Assembly (NCBI GenBank): GCA_902497215.1
Contig: CABVEH010000043.1
Coordinates: forward strand, 1 to 8,338
DNA length: 8,338 nucleotides
Source: an uncultured Eggerthellaceae bacterium
GTDB lineage: Bacteria > Actinomycetota > Coriobacteriia > Coriobacteriales > Eggerthellaceae
Direction: 5' to 3'
In this document: positions 1 through 7,287 of the stretch, in pieces
How the letters are laid out: the number at the start of each line of letters is the position of its first letter
Numbering within the stretch: the first letter of the stretch is position 1
The notes under the pieces: model-generated
Databases searched by the model: none
What the model saw: only the letters and a program-made list of their open reading frames with translations
Told to the model about the DNA's origin: nothing
Made by a program: the position numbers and the translations under genes

Positions 1-72
1 GAGGGAGTGGAGCGCACGAGCGAAGCGAGCAGCGGAACGCGGATTCGGTTGGGCATCGCGCAGGGCGCATTC
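1..72. other. Region after the operon, no gene recognised
   Basis: The 72 bases after the last stop codon hold no clear intrinsic terminator; only a 4-bp GCGC/GCGC pairing with no T-run is visible. Positions 10-42 are built of near-repeats of GAGCG/AGCGAGC. This type of sequence is, from memory, common between genes in high-GC actinobacteria. A minus-strand ATG at 56 opens a frame that stays open to the window edge (18 full codons), but it has no ribosome binding site and too little sequence to judge. Confidence 0.4.
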
Positions 73-1953
73 TTACGAGATCAGCTTAGAGGCCTCGACG
101 CGCTTGATGTACCACGTCATGAACTTCTGCAGCGGCACGCGCAGCGCCAGGCCGATGATGGCGGCAGGTATAAGGAACAGCGCCAACTCGCCCATCTGCA
201 CCCAGAAGTCGTTGCCGTAGATTCCCATCATGGCGGCCCGCATCGCATCCACCATGTGCGTCGCGGGAAGCCACGGGCTGACCGCCTGCACGAAGGGAGG
301 CATTATCTGCAGTGGGAACGATCCTCCGCAGCCCGTCACCTGCACGATCAGCATCAGCACCGCGATGGCCTTGCCTAGGTTCGCGAACGTGGCCACCAGC
401 GTGTAGATGGTGAACGTGAACACGAGGCCGGCCAGCCAGAAGCAGAGCATCAGAAGCCAGGGATGCACCGCCTGCACCTGCAGGAAGAAGATGTTGCCGA
501 GTCCCATGAGCGTCGACTGCAGAAGCGATATGAAAGCCACCGAGCAGAAGCGGCCGATGAACGTCTCCCAGGGTTTGGGGTCCTTCAGTTTCGACAGCGC
601 CTTCTGGCTGACGGTGGTGCGCATCGCCACCATTATGAGCAGCGACCCGATGAACAGCGCCAGCGTGGTGTAGAGAGGCGCCATGGAGGAACCGAACGAC
701 TCGGAGGGGAACACGGCGATGCGGTTCACGCCCACCGGCGCCGAGATTGCGGCGCTCAAGGTCTCGACGTCGGACCCCACGACCTCCTTCAGCGCGTCCA
801 CGTCGGCACTGGCGATGGCGTCATCGATGCGATCGGCCAGCTCGGAAAGCGCCGCGGCGGAATCCCTCAGGTCGGACTCTATGCCGGCGATGCGCCCGGC
901 TGCTCCCCCGACGCCCGAGGAGGCCGCGTCTGCAGCGCGTTGCATGTCGGAGGCCGCGCCCTTCAGCGCATCAACGTCAAGAGATGCCTGGGATGCGGCC
1001 GAGTCCATGGCTCCAATCAGCTCGTTCATCGCCGGCTTGAGCTCGGTCTCGTAGCGGTTCTTGAAGTCCTGCAGCGCCTCGGAGACGTCGGCTCCAGGCT
1101 GCCCCGCGCCGGGCAAAAGGCCCGGGTCGCCTATGCCCGAGATCGCTTGGTCGGCCTCGGCGATGATCCGCTTGAGCTCGTCGCGTGCCGCAGCCAGCGC
1201 CTCGCCCGAGGCCGCGCCGTCTTCGAGCGCGCCGCCTGCGGACGCAGCCAGCGAAGACGTCTGCGAAAGCAGCGACTGCACCGTCGACATCAGCTTCGAA
1301 TACGACCCCACCACCGACGCCGTGTCGGACACCGACGACGACACGCTTCGCATGTGGGCCGAAAGCGCCGGAAGCGTGCCTGAAAGCTGCGCGTCGTCGG
1401 CGTAGTTCGACATGCCTTGAGCCAGCCCCAATGCGATTTCGGACAGGGTTTCGACGAACACCTTGTTCACCTGGTAAGACACCGAGTCGGCCCCCTTGTC
1501 GGTGATCTTCGGGGCAATGGCGCTCTTCTTCTCGTTGGAGTAGTACACGATGGACGCGTGCTCGGAGCCCTCGGAATAGAACGTCAGCATGTCCTGGCTG
1601 AAGGCGGGCGGTATGACGACCGCCGCGTAGTAGCGTCCCGAGTTCGCGCCGTCCACGGCGTCCTCGGCGTCGGTGAACACCCAGTCTATGTCCTCGTTCG
1701 CACGCAGGGCCGACAGCACCTGCTCGCCCACGTTCACGCTTATGGGCACCAGGTCGCTCTTGTAGCCCTCGTCCTCGCTGGCGACCGCGACCTTCAGGTT
1801 CCCCGTGTTGTCGAACACGTTCCAGCAGGCCAGCACGTTGTACCACGCGAAGATGCACGGCACCACAACCAGGCCAAGCGTGATGATGGTGCTGACCACG
1901 TTCTTGAACATCCGCTTCATGTCCTCGCGGAAGAGGATGGCGACGTTACTCAT
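73..1953 (-). CDS. YhgE/Pip-family membrane protein (second, shorter paralogue)
   Basis: This 626-residue protein is a diverged paralogue of the gene just upstream and belongs to the same YhgE/Pip family. The N-terminal helix (about 22-42) leads into FAWYNVLACWNVFDNTGNLK (35-54) and VASEDEG, with YYSNEKKSAIAPKITDKGAD (137-156) as the second family signature. Residues about 185-405 are Ala/Ser-rich with heptad-like spacing and are probably an extracytoplasmic coiled coil. The C-terminal ABC-2-like domain starts at SFGSSMAPLYTTLALFIGS (419-437), with further helices near 463-490, 497-524, 527-545 and 588-607. It contains GGSFPLQIMPPFVQAVSPWL (543-562), which follows the family consensus more closely than the equivalent part of its neighbour. 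A short basic tail (KRVEASKLIS) follows the last helix, and the extra two-helix module of the neighbour is absent. The ATG at 1953 overlaps the upstream TAA by 8 bp (ATGAGTAA) and has a strong AGGGAGG. No ATPase or type VII secretion gene is next to it, so the transport partner, if any, is unknown. Confidence 0.93.
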   Translation of the reverse strand: MSNVAILFREDMKRMFKNVVSTIITLGLVVVPCIFAWYNVLACWNVFDNTGNLKVAVASEDEGYKSDLVPISVNVGEQVLSALRANEDIDWVFTDAEDAVDGANSGRYYAAVVIPPAFSQDMLTFYSEGSEHASIVYYSNEKKSAIAPKITDKGADSVSYQVNKVFVETLSEIALGLAQGMSNYADDAQLSGTLPALSAHMRSVSSSVSDTASVVGSYSKLMSTVQSLLSQTSSLAASAGGALEDGAASGEALAAARDELKRIIAEADQAISGIGDPGLLPGAGQPGADVSEALQDFKNRYETELKPAMNELIGAMDSAASQASLDVDALKGAASDMQRAADAASSGVGGAAGRIAGIESDLRDSAAALSELADRIDDAIASADVDALKEVVGSDVETLSAAISAPVGVNRIAVFPSESFGSSMAPLYTTLALFIGSLLIMVAMRTTVSQKALSKLKDPKPWETFIGRFCSVAFISLLQSTLMGLGNIFFLQVQAVHPWLLMLCFWLAGLVFTFTIYTLVATFANLGKAIAVLMLIVQVTGCGGSFPLQIMPPFVQAVSPWLPATHMVDAMRAAMMGIYGNDFWVQMGELALFLIPAAIIGLALRVPLQKFMTWYIKRVEASKLIS

Positions 1954-4288
1954 GGCCGCCTCCCTTGTCGTCGGCGCTGACGCTGACGTTGCCGGCGCCG
2001 CTGCCCTTGTCGGCGTTGCTGCCGACGTTCCTGCCGCCGCCCTTCCTTACGCGGCTGGACACCAACCCGATCAGGCGGTCGCCCGCCATGTTGCCCAGCT
2101 TCATCTGCCTTCGGAAGTTGAACCTGAGCGTTTCGAGCACCACCAGGAAGACGAACGTGACCACCACCCAGCAAAGCCATACCGTGAGCAGCACGACCTT
2201 CGCCGTGGGGGTCAGCGCGAACACCGCCACCAGCGCCACAGGCACGAGGATGGCAAGCACGATGGACGCCCTTATCAGCTTCGGGTACAGCTTCTCGAAC
2301 TTCTCGTAGCGCGCGATGGCGCTGGCGCGGAACTCCTCCTGGTCGGACAGCAGCCGCACGAGCTGCGAGGTGCGGTACCGTCGCGTGGGCATCTCCACCT
2401 TCTCGCCGTTGTATATGCCGCTCTGGCGCACCTGGCTGGCCACCATGCGGTTCACGCTGCCCGCAAGCGGGCGCACCAGGATCCCGAACAGCATGGCCAG
2501 AAGGAACATGAAGCCGAGCATGCCCAAGGCCTCGGCGTAGTGCGTGCCGTAGAACCCGAAGATGGACTCGCGCATCGCGCTTATCCCGTAGGTGAACGGC
2601 AGGATGGGATACACGGCCTGGAAGAAACTCGACGTTATCTCGATGGGGTAAAGTCCCGTGGCTCCGGGGATCTGCGCGAAAACCAGCACGATGCAGATGC
2701 CCTTGCCGATGTGCTGCAGCGTGACCGACAGCGCGTAGATGATGCTGAGGTAGGAAAGCGATGCCACGGCCGACGCGAAGAAAAGAGCCGGCACGCTGGC
2801 GGCCTCCACCCCTATGGCCAGGACGCCGGCCACGCAGATGACGGCCTGCAGCACCGCCAGGATCGCGAACAGCAGGAAGCGCCCGATGTAGCGCTGCGTG
2901 AGCGTGAGGTCGTCTATTCCTTCGCCGTCGACCTCCTGGCGCATGATGACCAAAAGCATGAACGCGCCTATCCAGAACGTGAGGTTCATGAAAAGCGGGG
3001 CCATGGCCGAACCGTAGGCGTTCAGGCTGTACATCTGCTCGGTTTCGACCTCGGTGGGCGACCCCATGAACGAGGCTATTCGCTCGGCATCGAGGCCGTC
3101 GGGGCCCAGCAGCTTGCCGAACGTGTCGGCCTCCGAAAGCGAAACCAGGTCGGTCCTTATCCCGTCCATCCCTGCGTAGGCACCGTCAAGCAGGCCTTCG
3201 GTCTGCGACAGGGCGCCTATGGCCGCGTCCAGCACGCCGTCCAGCTCGTCGAGTGCAACCCCCAGCTCGCCGACCATGGTCTGCTGGCCCGATATGGCCC
3301 CCGCAAGCTGGCCGGATGCCGAGTTCAGGGCGAACAGGGCGTTCCCGGCGGCCGGAAGCAGGGCGTCGTCTAAAACCTTCGACACGCTTTCCGCCTGCTG
3401 CTTCAGCTTCTCGTAATCCTCGGGAGGGATGACGTTCTCGAGGGCGGCGAGCGCCTGCAATATCGCCGCATGCGCCTCCATCGCCGCGTTCGAGAAGTCC
3501 GACATCTTGTCTGCGGCCGTCTTGGCGGCGTCCTGCAGGCGGGGAAGCTCGGCCGCCAGGCCGTCCAGCTGGGAACGCGCCTGCGACAGCGTGCCCTGCG
3601 CCGAGGAAACGCCCGACTTCGCCGACGTCGCGCCCTGCCTGACGCCTTCCATCGACGCCTTGGCGTCGGATATCTTCGCCATGGCCTCGTCGGCCTTGCT
3701 GAGCGCGGCGGACGTCCCGGAATGCACCTTCTCCTTCGCATCGCCCACGGCAGTGTCAATGGATTCGACGACCACGTCGCTCACGGTGGACACGAAGCTG
3801 GCGTTTATGGTCTCGTCGAGGGTGGTCGCGCCGGTGTCGGTTATCTTGGGCGCCACCGGCCCCGCCTTCTCGTTCACATAGTATTCGATGTCGGGCTGGT
3901 CGGACTCTCCGGCCACGAGCCCGAGCAGGCTCTGCGAAAAGTCCTCGGGGATGACGAACACCGCGTAGCTTGCACCCGACTTCAGGTCGGTCATCGCGGA
4001 GTCGAAGTCTTGGAACCTCCAGCCCAGCTGGTCGTTCTCCTTCAGCTGGTCCACGATCATGTCGCCCACGTCGATGTCGCCCGTGAGTTCGGACGTCGCA
4101 CCCGAGTCCTGGTTGACCACCCCCACCTGCAGGTTGCCGGTGTCTTCGTAGGGGTTCCAGAAGCCCAGCACGTTGTACCACGTGTACACCGACGGAAGCA
4201 CCAGCAGCGCCAGCACCACCACGAGGGCGGCTGGGGTCTTCAGCAGGCGCAGGATGTCGCGCCGCAGCACGCGCATGACGTTCCTCAT
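1946..4288 (-). CDS. YhgE/Pip-family membrane protein with extra C-terminal two-helix module
   Basis: This is a 780-residue membrane protein of the YhgE / phage-infection-protein (Pip) family, a relative of ABC-2-type permeases and of EsaA/YueB; the cellular role of the family is poorly known. The N-terminal block has one membrane helix (about 20-40) running into TWYNVLGFWNPYEDTGNLQV (36-55) and NQDSG, the standard pip/yhgE N-terminal motif. YYVNEKAGPVAPKITDTGA (136-154) is also diagnostic. Residues about 170-390 form a long Ala/Ser/Gln-rich, probably coiled-coil extracytoplasmic domain. A C-terminal ABC-2-like domain (about 425-606) begins with AYGSAMAPLFMNLTFWIGA and holds five or six helices. 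Unusually, about 170 further residues follow: a charged linker (611-668), two helices (about 672-692 and 697-718), a basic segment RFNFRRQMK (722-730), and a Gly/Ser/Asn-rich tail (about 749-780). The ATG at 4288 overlaps the upstream TGA as ATGA and has AGGGGTGG six bases upstream. The open frame to 4438 is upstream read-through, not the start. The last 8 bp overlap the next gene. Confidence 0.93.
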   Translation of the reverse strand: MRNVMRVLRRDILRLLKTPAALVVVLALLVLPSVYTWYNVLGFWNPYEDTGNLQVGVVNQDSGATSELTGDIDVGDMIVDQLKENDQLGWRFQDFDSAMTDLKSGASYAVFVIPEDFSQSLLGLVAGESDQPDIEYYVNEKAGPVAPKITDTGATTLDETINASFVSTVSDVVVESIDTAVGDAKEKVHSGTSAALSKADEAMAKISDAKASMEGVRQGATSAKSGVSSAQGTLSQARSQLDGLAAELPRLQDAAKTAADKMSDFSNAAMEAHAAILQALAALENVIPPEDYEKLKQQAESVSKVLDDALLPAAGNALFALNSASGQLAGAISGQQTMVGELGVALDELDGVLDAAIGALSQTEGLLDGAYAGMDGIRTDLVSLSEADTFGKLLGPDGLDAERIASFMGSPTEVETEQMYSLNAYGSAMAPLFMNLTFWIGAFMLLVIMRQEVDGEGIDDLTLTQRYIGRFLLFAILAVLQAVICVAGVLAIGVEAASVPALFFASAVASLSYLSIIYALSVTLQHIGKGICIVLVFAQIPGATGLYPIEITSSFFQAVYPILPFTYGISAMRESIFGFYGTHYAEALGMLGFMFLLAMLFGILVRPLAGSVNRMVASQVRQSGIYNGEKVEMPTRRYRTSQLVRLLSDQEEFRASAIARYEKFEKLYPKLIRASIVLAILVPVALVAVFALTPTAKVVLLTVWLCWVVVTFVFLVVLETLRFNFRRQMKLGNMAGDRLIGLVSSRVRKGGGRNVGSNADKGSGAGNVSVSADDKGGGHE
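1959..1965 (-). promoter_or_regulatory. Strong Shine-Dalgarno of the shorter YhgE/Pip gene, inside the upstream coding sequence
   Basis: AGGGAGG on the minus strand stands 5 nt before the ATG at 1953. It lies within the codons for the last Lys-Gly-Gly of the upstream protein (reading DKGGGHE-stop), so the tail of one protein carries the ribosome binding site of the next. It supports 1953 as the true start. Confidence 0.8.
1962..2030 (-). repeat. Imperfect two-copy repeat encoding the Gly/Ser/Asn-rich tail of the larger YhgE/Pip protein
   Basis: CGACAAGGG on the minus strand occurs at 1962-1970 and again at 2004-2012, 42 bp apart. Each copy is preceded by a similar AACGTC.GC-type stretch. In the protein this gives NVGSNADKGSGAG followed by NVSVSADDKGGG, two related units of 12-14 residues at the extreme C-terminus. 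The tail is probably disordered and cytosolic. The repeat is short and diverged, so it may simply be low-complexity sequence grown by slippage. Confidence 0.5.
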
Positions 4289-6045
4289 GCCGCACCACCC
4301 CTGAGCAAGGCGGAATACTCCACGCACACAGCCTCGGCGACGCGAAGCCCGTCCACGGCCGCGCTGGTTATGCCGCCGGCGTACCCGGCGCCTTCGCCCG
4401 CGGGGTACACCCCTGGCATGGATATCGACTGCGTGCATGCCCTGTCGCGCACCATGCGCACCGGCGAAGAGCTGCGCGCCTCCACCCCGGTAAGCACGGC
4501 CTCGGGGTCATCGAATCCCTTGAGCTTGCGCCCGAGCGCAGGCAGCGCCTCGCGGATGGAATCGGCCACGAAGCCGGGAAGGCACTTGCCGAGGTCGGCC
4601 CACGCCACGCCTCGCGGGTACGACGGGGCAACCTTCGTGCTTTTCGAACCCGACTTGCCGGCCATGAAGTTGCCAACCGTCTGCGCGGGCGCGCGGTAGT
4701 CGGCGTGCGATGATTCCCTTCCCAGGTCGTAGGCTGCGGCCTCCATCCGCTGCTGCAGGCGCACGCCTTCGAACACGTCTGCGCCAGGAAGGTCGTGCGG
4801 CTCGACGCTGGCCAGAAGCGCGCTGTTGGCGTTCGTGCCGCTTCGCGCGCTGTCGCTCATGCCGTTCACGCACACGCCCCCGTGCTCGCTGGCCGCTGCC
4901 ACCACGGTGCCTCCGGGGCACATGCAGAACGTGTACACCCCGCGGCCGTCGGGGTTGTGGACCGCAAGCTTGTAGTCGGCGGGTCCCAAGGCCGGATGCC
5001 CCGCCGCGCGGCCGTACTGGGCTGTGTCGATGTCGGACTGCAGATGCTCTATGCGCACGCCGACGGCGAATGGCTTGCGTTCCATATGCAACCCGGCGTC
5101 GCGAAGCGCCTGGAAGGTGTCGCGCGCCGAATGGCCTATCGCAAGGACCAAGGCATGCGTGCGCAGCTGGAAGGACTCACCGGTGCGAACGTCCTCGAAG
5201 CAGGCCGTTATGCAGGGAAGTCCGGGCGCACCGGACATGGAGGCGCCGACGCCTTCCAGCCCGTCGGCACGGGCGGCCCCGCCTTCGCCGGAGGCTTCTT
5301 GCACGGACGCGAGCCGCGTGTCGAACATGAACCGGCCGCCTTCGCGTTCTATCCTCTTGCGTATGTTGCGCACCACGCCGGGAAGCAGGTCGGTGCCTAT
5401 GTGGGGCTTGGCGTCCACCAGCAGGTCCGCCGGAGCGCCGGCCTCGACGAACGCCTCGAGCACGTGGGCGATATGCGGGCTTTTCGTGCCCGTGTTCAAC
5501 TTGCCGTCCGAAAACGTGCCTGCACCTCCCTCGCCGAACTGCACGTTCGAGTCGGGGTCCAGCGCGCCGCCGGCGAAGAACGCCTCCACGTCGGATGCGC
5601 GCTGCTCGACGGGCCTCCCGCGTTCGACCACCAGCGGGGCCAGCCCGGAGGCGGCGAGGTACAGGGCGCAGAACAGGCCCGCGGGGCCTGCGCCTACTAC
5701 TATGGGGCTTGCGAACCCGTCGGCGTCGCGCGCCCGCGACAAGTCGGGCACGTCAAGCGGAGGTGCAGGAGCGTATGGCTTGACGGTCACGCCCTTCGCT
5801 GGCGACAGAGCGTCCGCCGACGGCACGTCGGCCACAACCGACACGACGAAGTGCACGTTCGACTTCTTGCGGGCATCGACGCTGCGACGCGCAAGCTTGA
5901 ATTCCCCAGGGTCCGGTTCGGCACCTTCACTGGCTGCCTGAAGAGGAAAGCCGCATGCGCGGGAGACCTCGGCCTCCAGCATCGGAACGTTCTCGGGCAG
6001 CATGGCGTCGAGCGACACCGGTATGTTCGCTAGTTCGACCCTCAT
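4285..6045 (-). CDS. COG2509-type FAD-dependent dehydrogenase
   Basis: This is a predicted cytosolic flavoprotein of the uncharacterised 'NAD(FAD)-utilizing dehydrogenase' family; the physiological substrate is unknown. It has 586 residues, a little longer than the usual 530-560. An N-terminal domain of about 100 residues ends in KKSNVHFVVSV (60-70). It is followed by the Rossmann motif VVGAGPAGLFCAL (116-128), ERGRPVEQR (141-149), the hallmark NVQFGEGGAGTFSDGKL (167-183), LAIGHSARDTF (301-311), YTFCMCPGGTVVAAASE (371-387), VNGMSDSARSGTNAN (393-407), SSSPVRMVRD (525-534), and the C-terminal FAD block YPAGEGAGYAGGITSAAVDG (547-566). A Gly/Ala-rich stretch (about 250-279) looks like a lineage-specific loop. 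The reading frame is open upstream to 6192, but the start at 6045 is chosen because MRVELANIPV matches a normal N-terminus and lies 4 nt after the upstream TAG. The extended part would overlap the previous gene by about 140 nt and reads as Arg/Trp-rich shadow sequence. Its TGA overlaps the next ATG. Confidence 0.94.
   Translation of the reverse strand: MRVELANIPVSLDAMLPENVPMLEAEVSRACGFPLQAASEGAEPDPGEFKLARRSVDARKKSNVHFVVSVVADVPSADALSPAKGVTVKPYAPAPPLDVPDLSRARDADGFASPIVVGAGPAGLFCALYLAASGLAPLVVERGRPVEQRASDVEAFFAGGALDPDSNVQFGEGGAGTFSDGKLNTGTKSPHIAHVLEAFVEAGAPADLLVDAKPHIGTDLLPGVVRNIRKRIEREGGRFMFDTRLASVQEASGEGGAARADGLEGVGASMSGAPGLPCITACFEDVRTGESFQLRTHALVLAIGHSARDTFQALRDAGLHMERKPFAVGVRIEHLQSDIDTAQYGRAAGHPALGPADYKLAVHNPDGRGVYTFCMCPGGTVVAAASEHGGVCVNGMSDSARSGTNANSALLASVEPHDLPGADVFEGVRLQQRMEAAAYDLGRESSHADYRAPAQTVGNFMAGKSGSKSTKVAPSYPRGVAWADLGKCLPGFVADSIREALPALGRKLKGFDDPEAVLTGVEARSSSPVRMVRDRACTQSISMPGVYPAGEGAGYAGGITSAAVDGLRVAEAVCVEYSALLRGGAA
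4295..4302 (-). promoter_or_regulatory. Ribosome binding site deciding the start of the larger YhgE/Pip gene
   Basis: AGGGGTGG on the minus strand lies 6 nt before the ATG at 4288, inside the last codons of the FAD dehydrogenase. Together with the ATGA stop/start overlap it fixes the start at 4288 rather than at the far upstream in-frame ATG (4438) or the downstream Met at 4276. This arrangement is typical of translational coupling by termination and re-initiation. Confidence 0.65.
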
Positions 6046-6049
6046 ACCG

Positions 6050-7279
6050 CTACGACGCGCAGCTTCGCCCCGCCATGATCCCGCTCGCGAAGGCCCAGTG
6101 AAGGTTGTACCCTCCGCAAGGGCCGTCGACGTCGAGCGCTTCGCCCACCACGTGCAGCCCCGGCACGTCGCGCGATTCCAGCGTGGCCGCATCGAAGCCT
6201 TCCACGCGGGCGCCGCCGCGCTGCACCTGGGCGTGTTCGACGTCGCCCGGGCCTTTCACTTCGGCACGGTAGTCCTTCAGCGCGGACGTCATCCTGGACG
6301 CAAGTTCGCCGGTGGCCGTGGAGTCCTCACTTATCCCGCAGCGCTTCAGCAGGGCATCGGCCACCCTGGGAAGCATCATGCCGCGCAGGAACCCCGCGCA
6401 ATCGACGCCCCCTGGATAAGCGGCGGCCAGTTCGGCAAGGCGGCCTGCAGCGAAGGCCTGCACGTCGTCTGCGGCGACGAACGGCAGGAAGTCCACCGAA
6501 AGCTCGTCGCCGGGCTGCGCCAGGCGCGAAAGGTTGAACGTGCATATGCCCGACAGCCCGTACTTCCTGAACATCACCTCGCCTGACTCGCGGGCGACGA
6601 CCTCGCCGTCGCGCATCAGGGAAAGCGTCGCCTTCGCGCGGATGTTGTCAAGCTCGCGCACGTGCGTGACGTCGGTGGCCAACGAGCAGAGCACGGGGCG
6701 CTTCTGCGAGAACGCGATGCCGTGCGGAAGCAGCGGTTCGGCGACCGCCCCTCCGCAAGCGACTATGACGCGCTCGGCGCGGTGCAGCACCCCGTCGCGC
6801 GTGCGCAGGGTGAAATGACCGCCTGGCTCGCGCGGCACGTCTATGCTTTCGATTCGGGAATCAAGGCGCACGTTCACGTTCGTCCCAAGCGAGCCGCGCA
6901 GCACGTCAAGCACTACCGAGGCCTTGTTGGCCAGCGGGTACAGCCTGCCCTCGCCTTCCTCGCGGTAGAGCATGCCGCGCCGCGCGAAGAACGCCGCGAC
7001 CCCGTTGGGATGGCTTCCTTTGGGAAACGCGCTTTCGAACGCGTCGAGGGCTGCGGAGACGAACCCGGGGTTTCGGTACTGCGCGCAGTCGATGCGCGAG
7101 TTGGTGAAGTTGCACCGCCCGTTGCCTGTGGCGAGAATCGGGCGGCCCACGCGGTCGGAGCCTTCGAAGATGTCGATAGAGGCGGCGGACGCGCCGTCAC
7201 GCGCCTCGGATGCAGCCACGGCGGCCGCAAGGCCGGAAGCGCCTGCCCCTATGATCGCAATCCTTTCCATGGGCACCAT
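6050..7279 (-). CDS. HI0933/BaiN-like FAD-dependent oxidoreductase (NAD(P)/FAD-dependent flavoprotein)
   Basis: This is a cytosolic flavoprotein of the HI0933-like family (Pfam HI0933_like, TIGR00275 type; relatives are labelled BaiN or 'aminoacetone oxidase family'). It has 409 residues, the normal length for the family. Visible motifs are the Rossmann dinucleotide site GAGASG (11-16), the family signature ILATGNGRCNFTN (48-60), GEGRLYPLANKAS (109-121), VIVACGGAVAEPLLP (171-185), and a C-terminal FAD-contacting block from GEALDVDGPCGGYN (379-392) into WAFASGIMAG. Two in-frame ATGs, at 7279 and 7270 (MVPM), are possible starts. The second puts the first beta strand (ERIAIIGAG) at the very N-terminus as in most relatives, but neither has a good Shine-Dalgarno sequence. 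It is the first gene of a four-gene operon; its TAG stop is 4 nt before the next ATG. Family members include BaiN, linked to bile-acid dehydroxylation, but family membership alone does not assign that reaction here, and no other bai gene is present. Confidence 0.93.
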   Translation of the reverse strand: MVPMERIAIIGAGASGLAAAVAASEARDGASAASIDIFEGSDRVGRPILATGNGRCNFTNSRIDCAQYRNPGFVSAALDAFESAFPKGSHPNGVAAFFARRGMLYREEGEGRLYPLANKASVVLDVLRGSLGTNVNVRLDSRIESIDVPREPGGHFTLRTRDGVLHRAERVIVACGGAVAEPLLPHGIAFSQKRPVLCSLATDVTHVRELDNIRAKATLSLMRDGEVVARESGEVMFRKYGLSGICTFNLSRLAQPGDELSVDFLPFVAADDVQAFAAGRLAELAAAYPGGVDCAGFLRGMMLPRVADALLKRCGISEDSTATGELASRMTSALKDYRAEVKGPGDVEHAQVQRGGARVEGFDAATLESRDVPGLHVVGEALDVDGPCGGYNLHWAFASGIMAGRSCAS

Positions 7280-7287
7280 GGTAACGC

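Noticed and set aside
1..56. Start of a further minus-strand gene at an ATG at 56
   Set aside because: Only 18 full codons are visible, there is no Shine-Dalgarno, and the sequence is repeat-like, so it cannot be supported.
1805..3373. Open frame of 522 codons on the plus strand
   Set aside because: It lies wholly opposite the two YhgE/Pip genes. Its translation is His/Arg/Gln/Glu-rich without domains, which is what an antisense frame of a high-GC gene gives.
73..4288. Type VII secretion or phage-receptor locus, because EsaA/YueB and Pip are related
   Set aside because: No WXG100 protein, EssC-type ATPase or other secretion component is in the window, and a receptor role cannot be read from family membership.
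4289..4438. Upstream extension of the larger YhgE/Pip gene to an ATG at 4438
   Set aside because: It overlaps the conserved C-terminus of the FAD dehydrogenase and is Arg-rich. The ATG at 4288 has a ribosome binding site and an ATGA overlap.
3470..4699. Open frame of 409 codons on the plus strand
   Set aside because: It crosses the dehydrogenase and YhgE/Pip genes in antisense and has a shadow-type composition.
4795..6033. Open frame of 412 codons on the plus strand
   Set aside because: It is antisense to the FAD dehydrogenase, whose motifs are unmistakable; the plus-strand product has no recognisable domain or ribosome binding site.
6046..6192. Upstream extension of the FAD dehydrogenase to an ATG at 6192
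   Set aside because: The extension overlaps conserved codons of the HI0933-like gene in another frame, is Arg/Trp-rich, and adds nothing seen in the family. The ATG at 6045, 4 nt after the upstream stop, is the better start.
6050..7279. Bile-acid 7-dehydroxylation gene baiN
   Set aside because: The HI0933 family is broad, the similarity is to family-wide FAD motifs, and no other bai gene is nearby.
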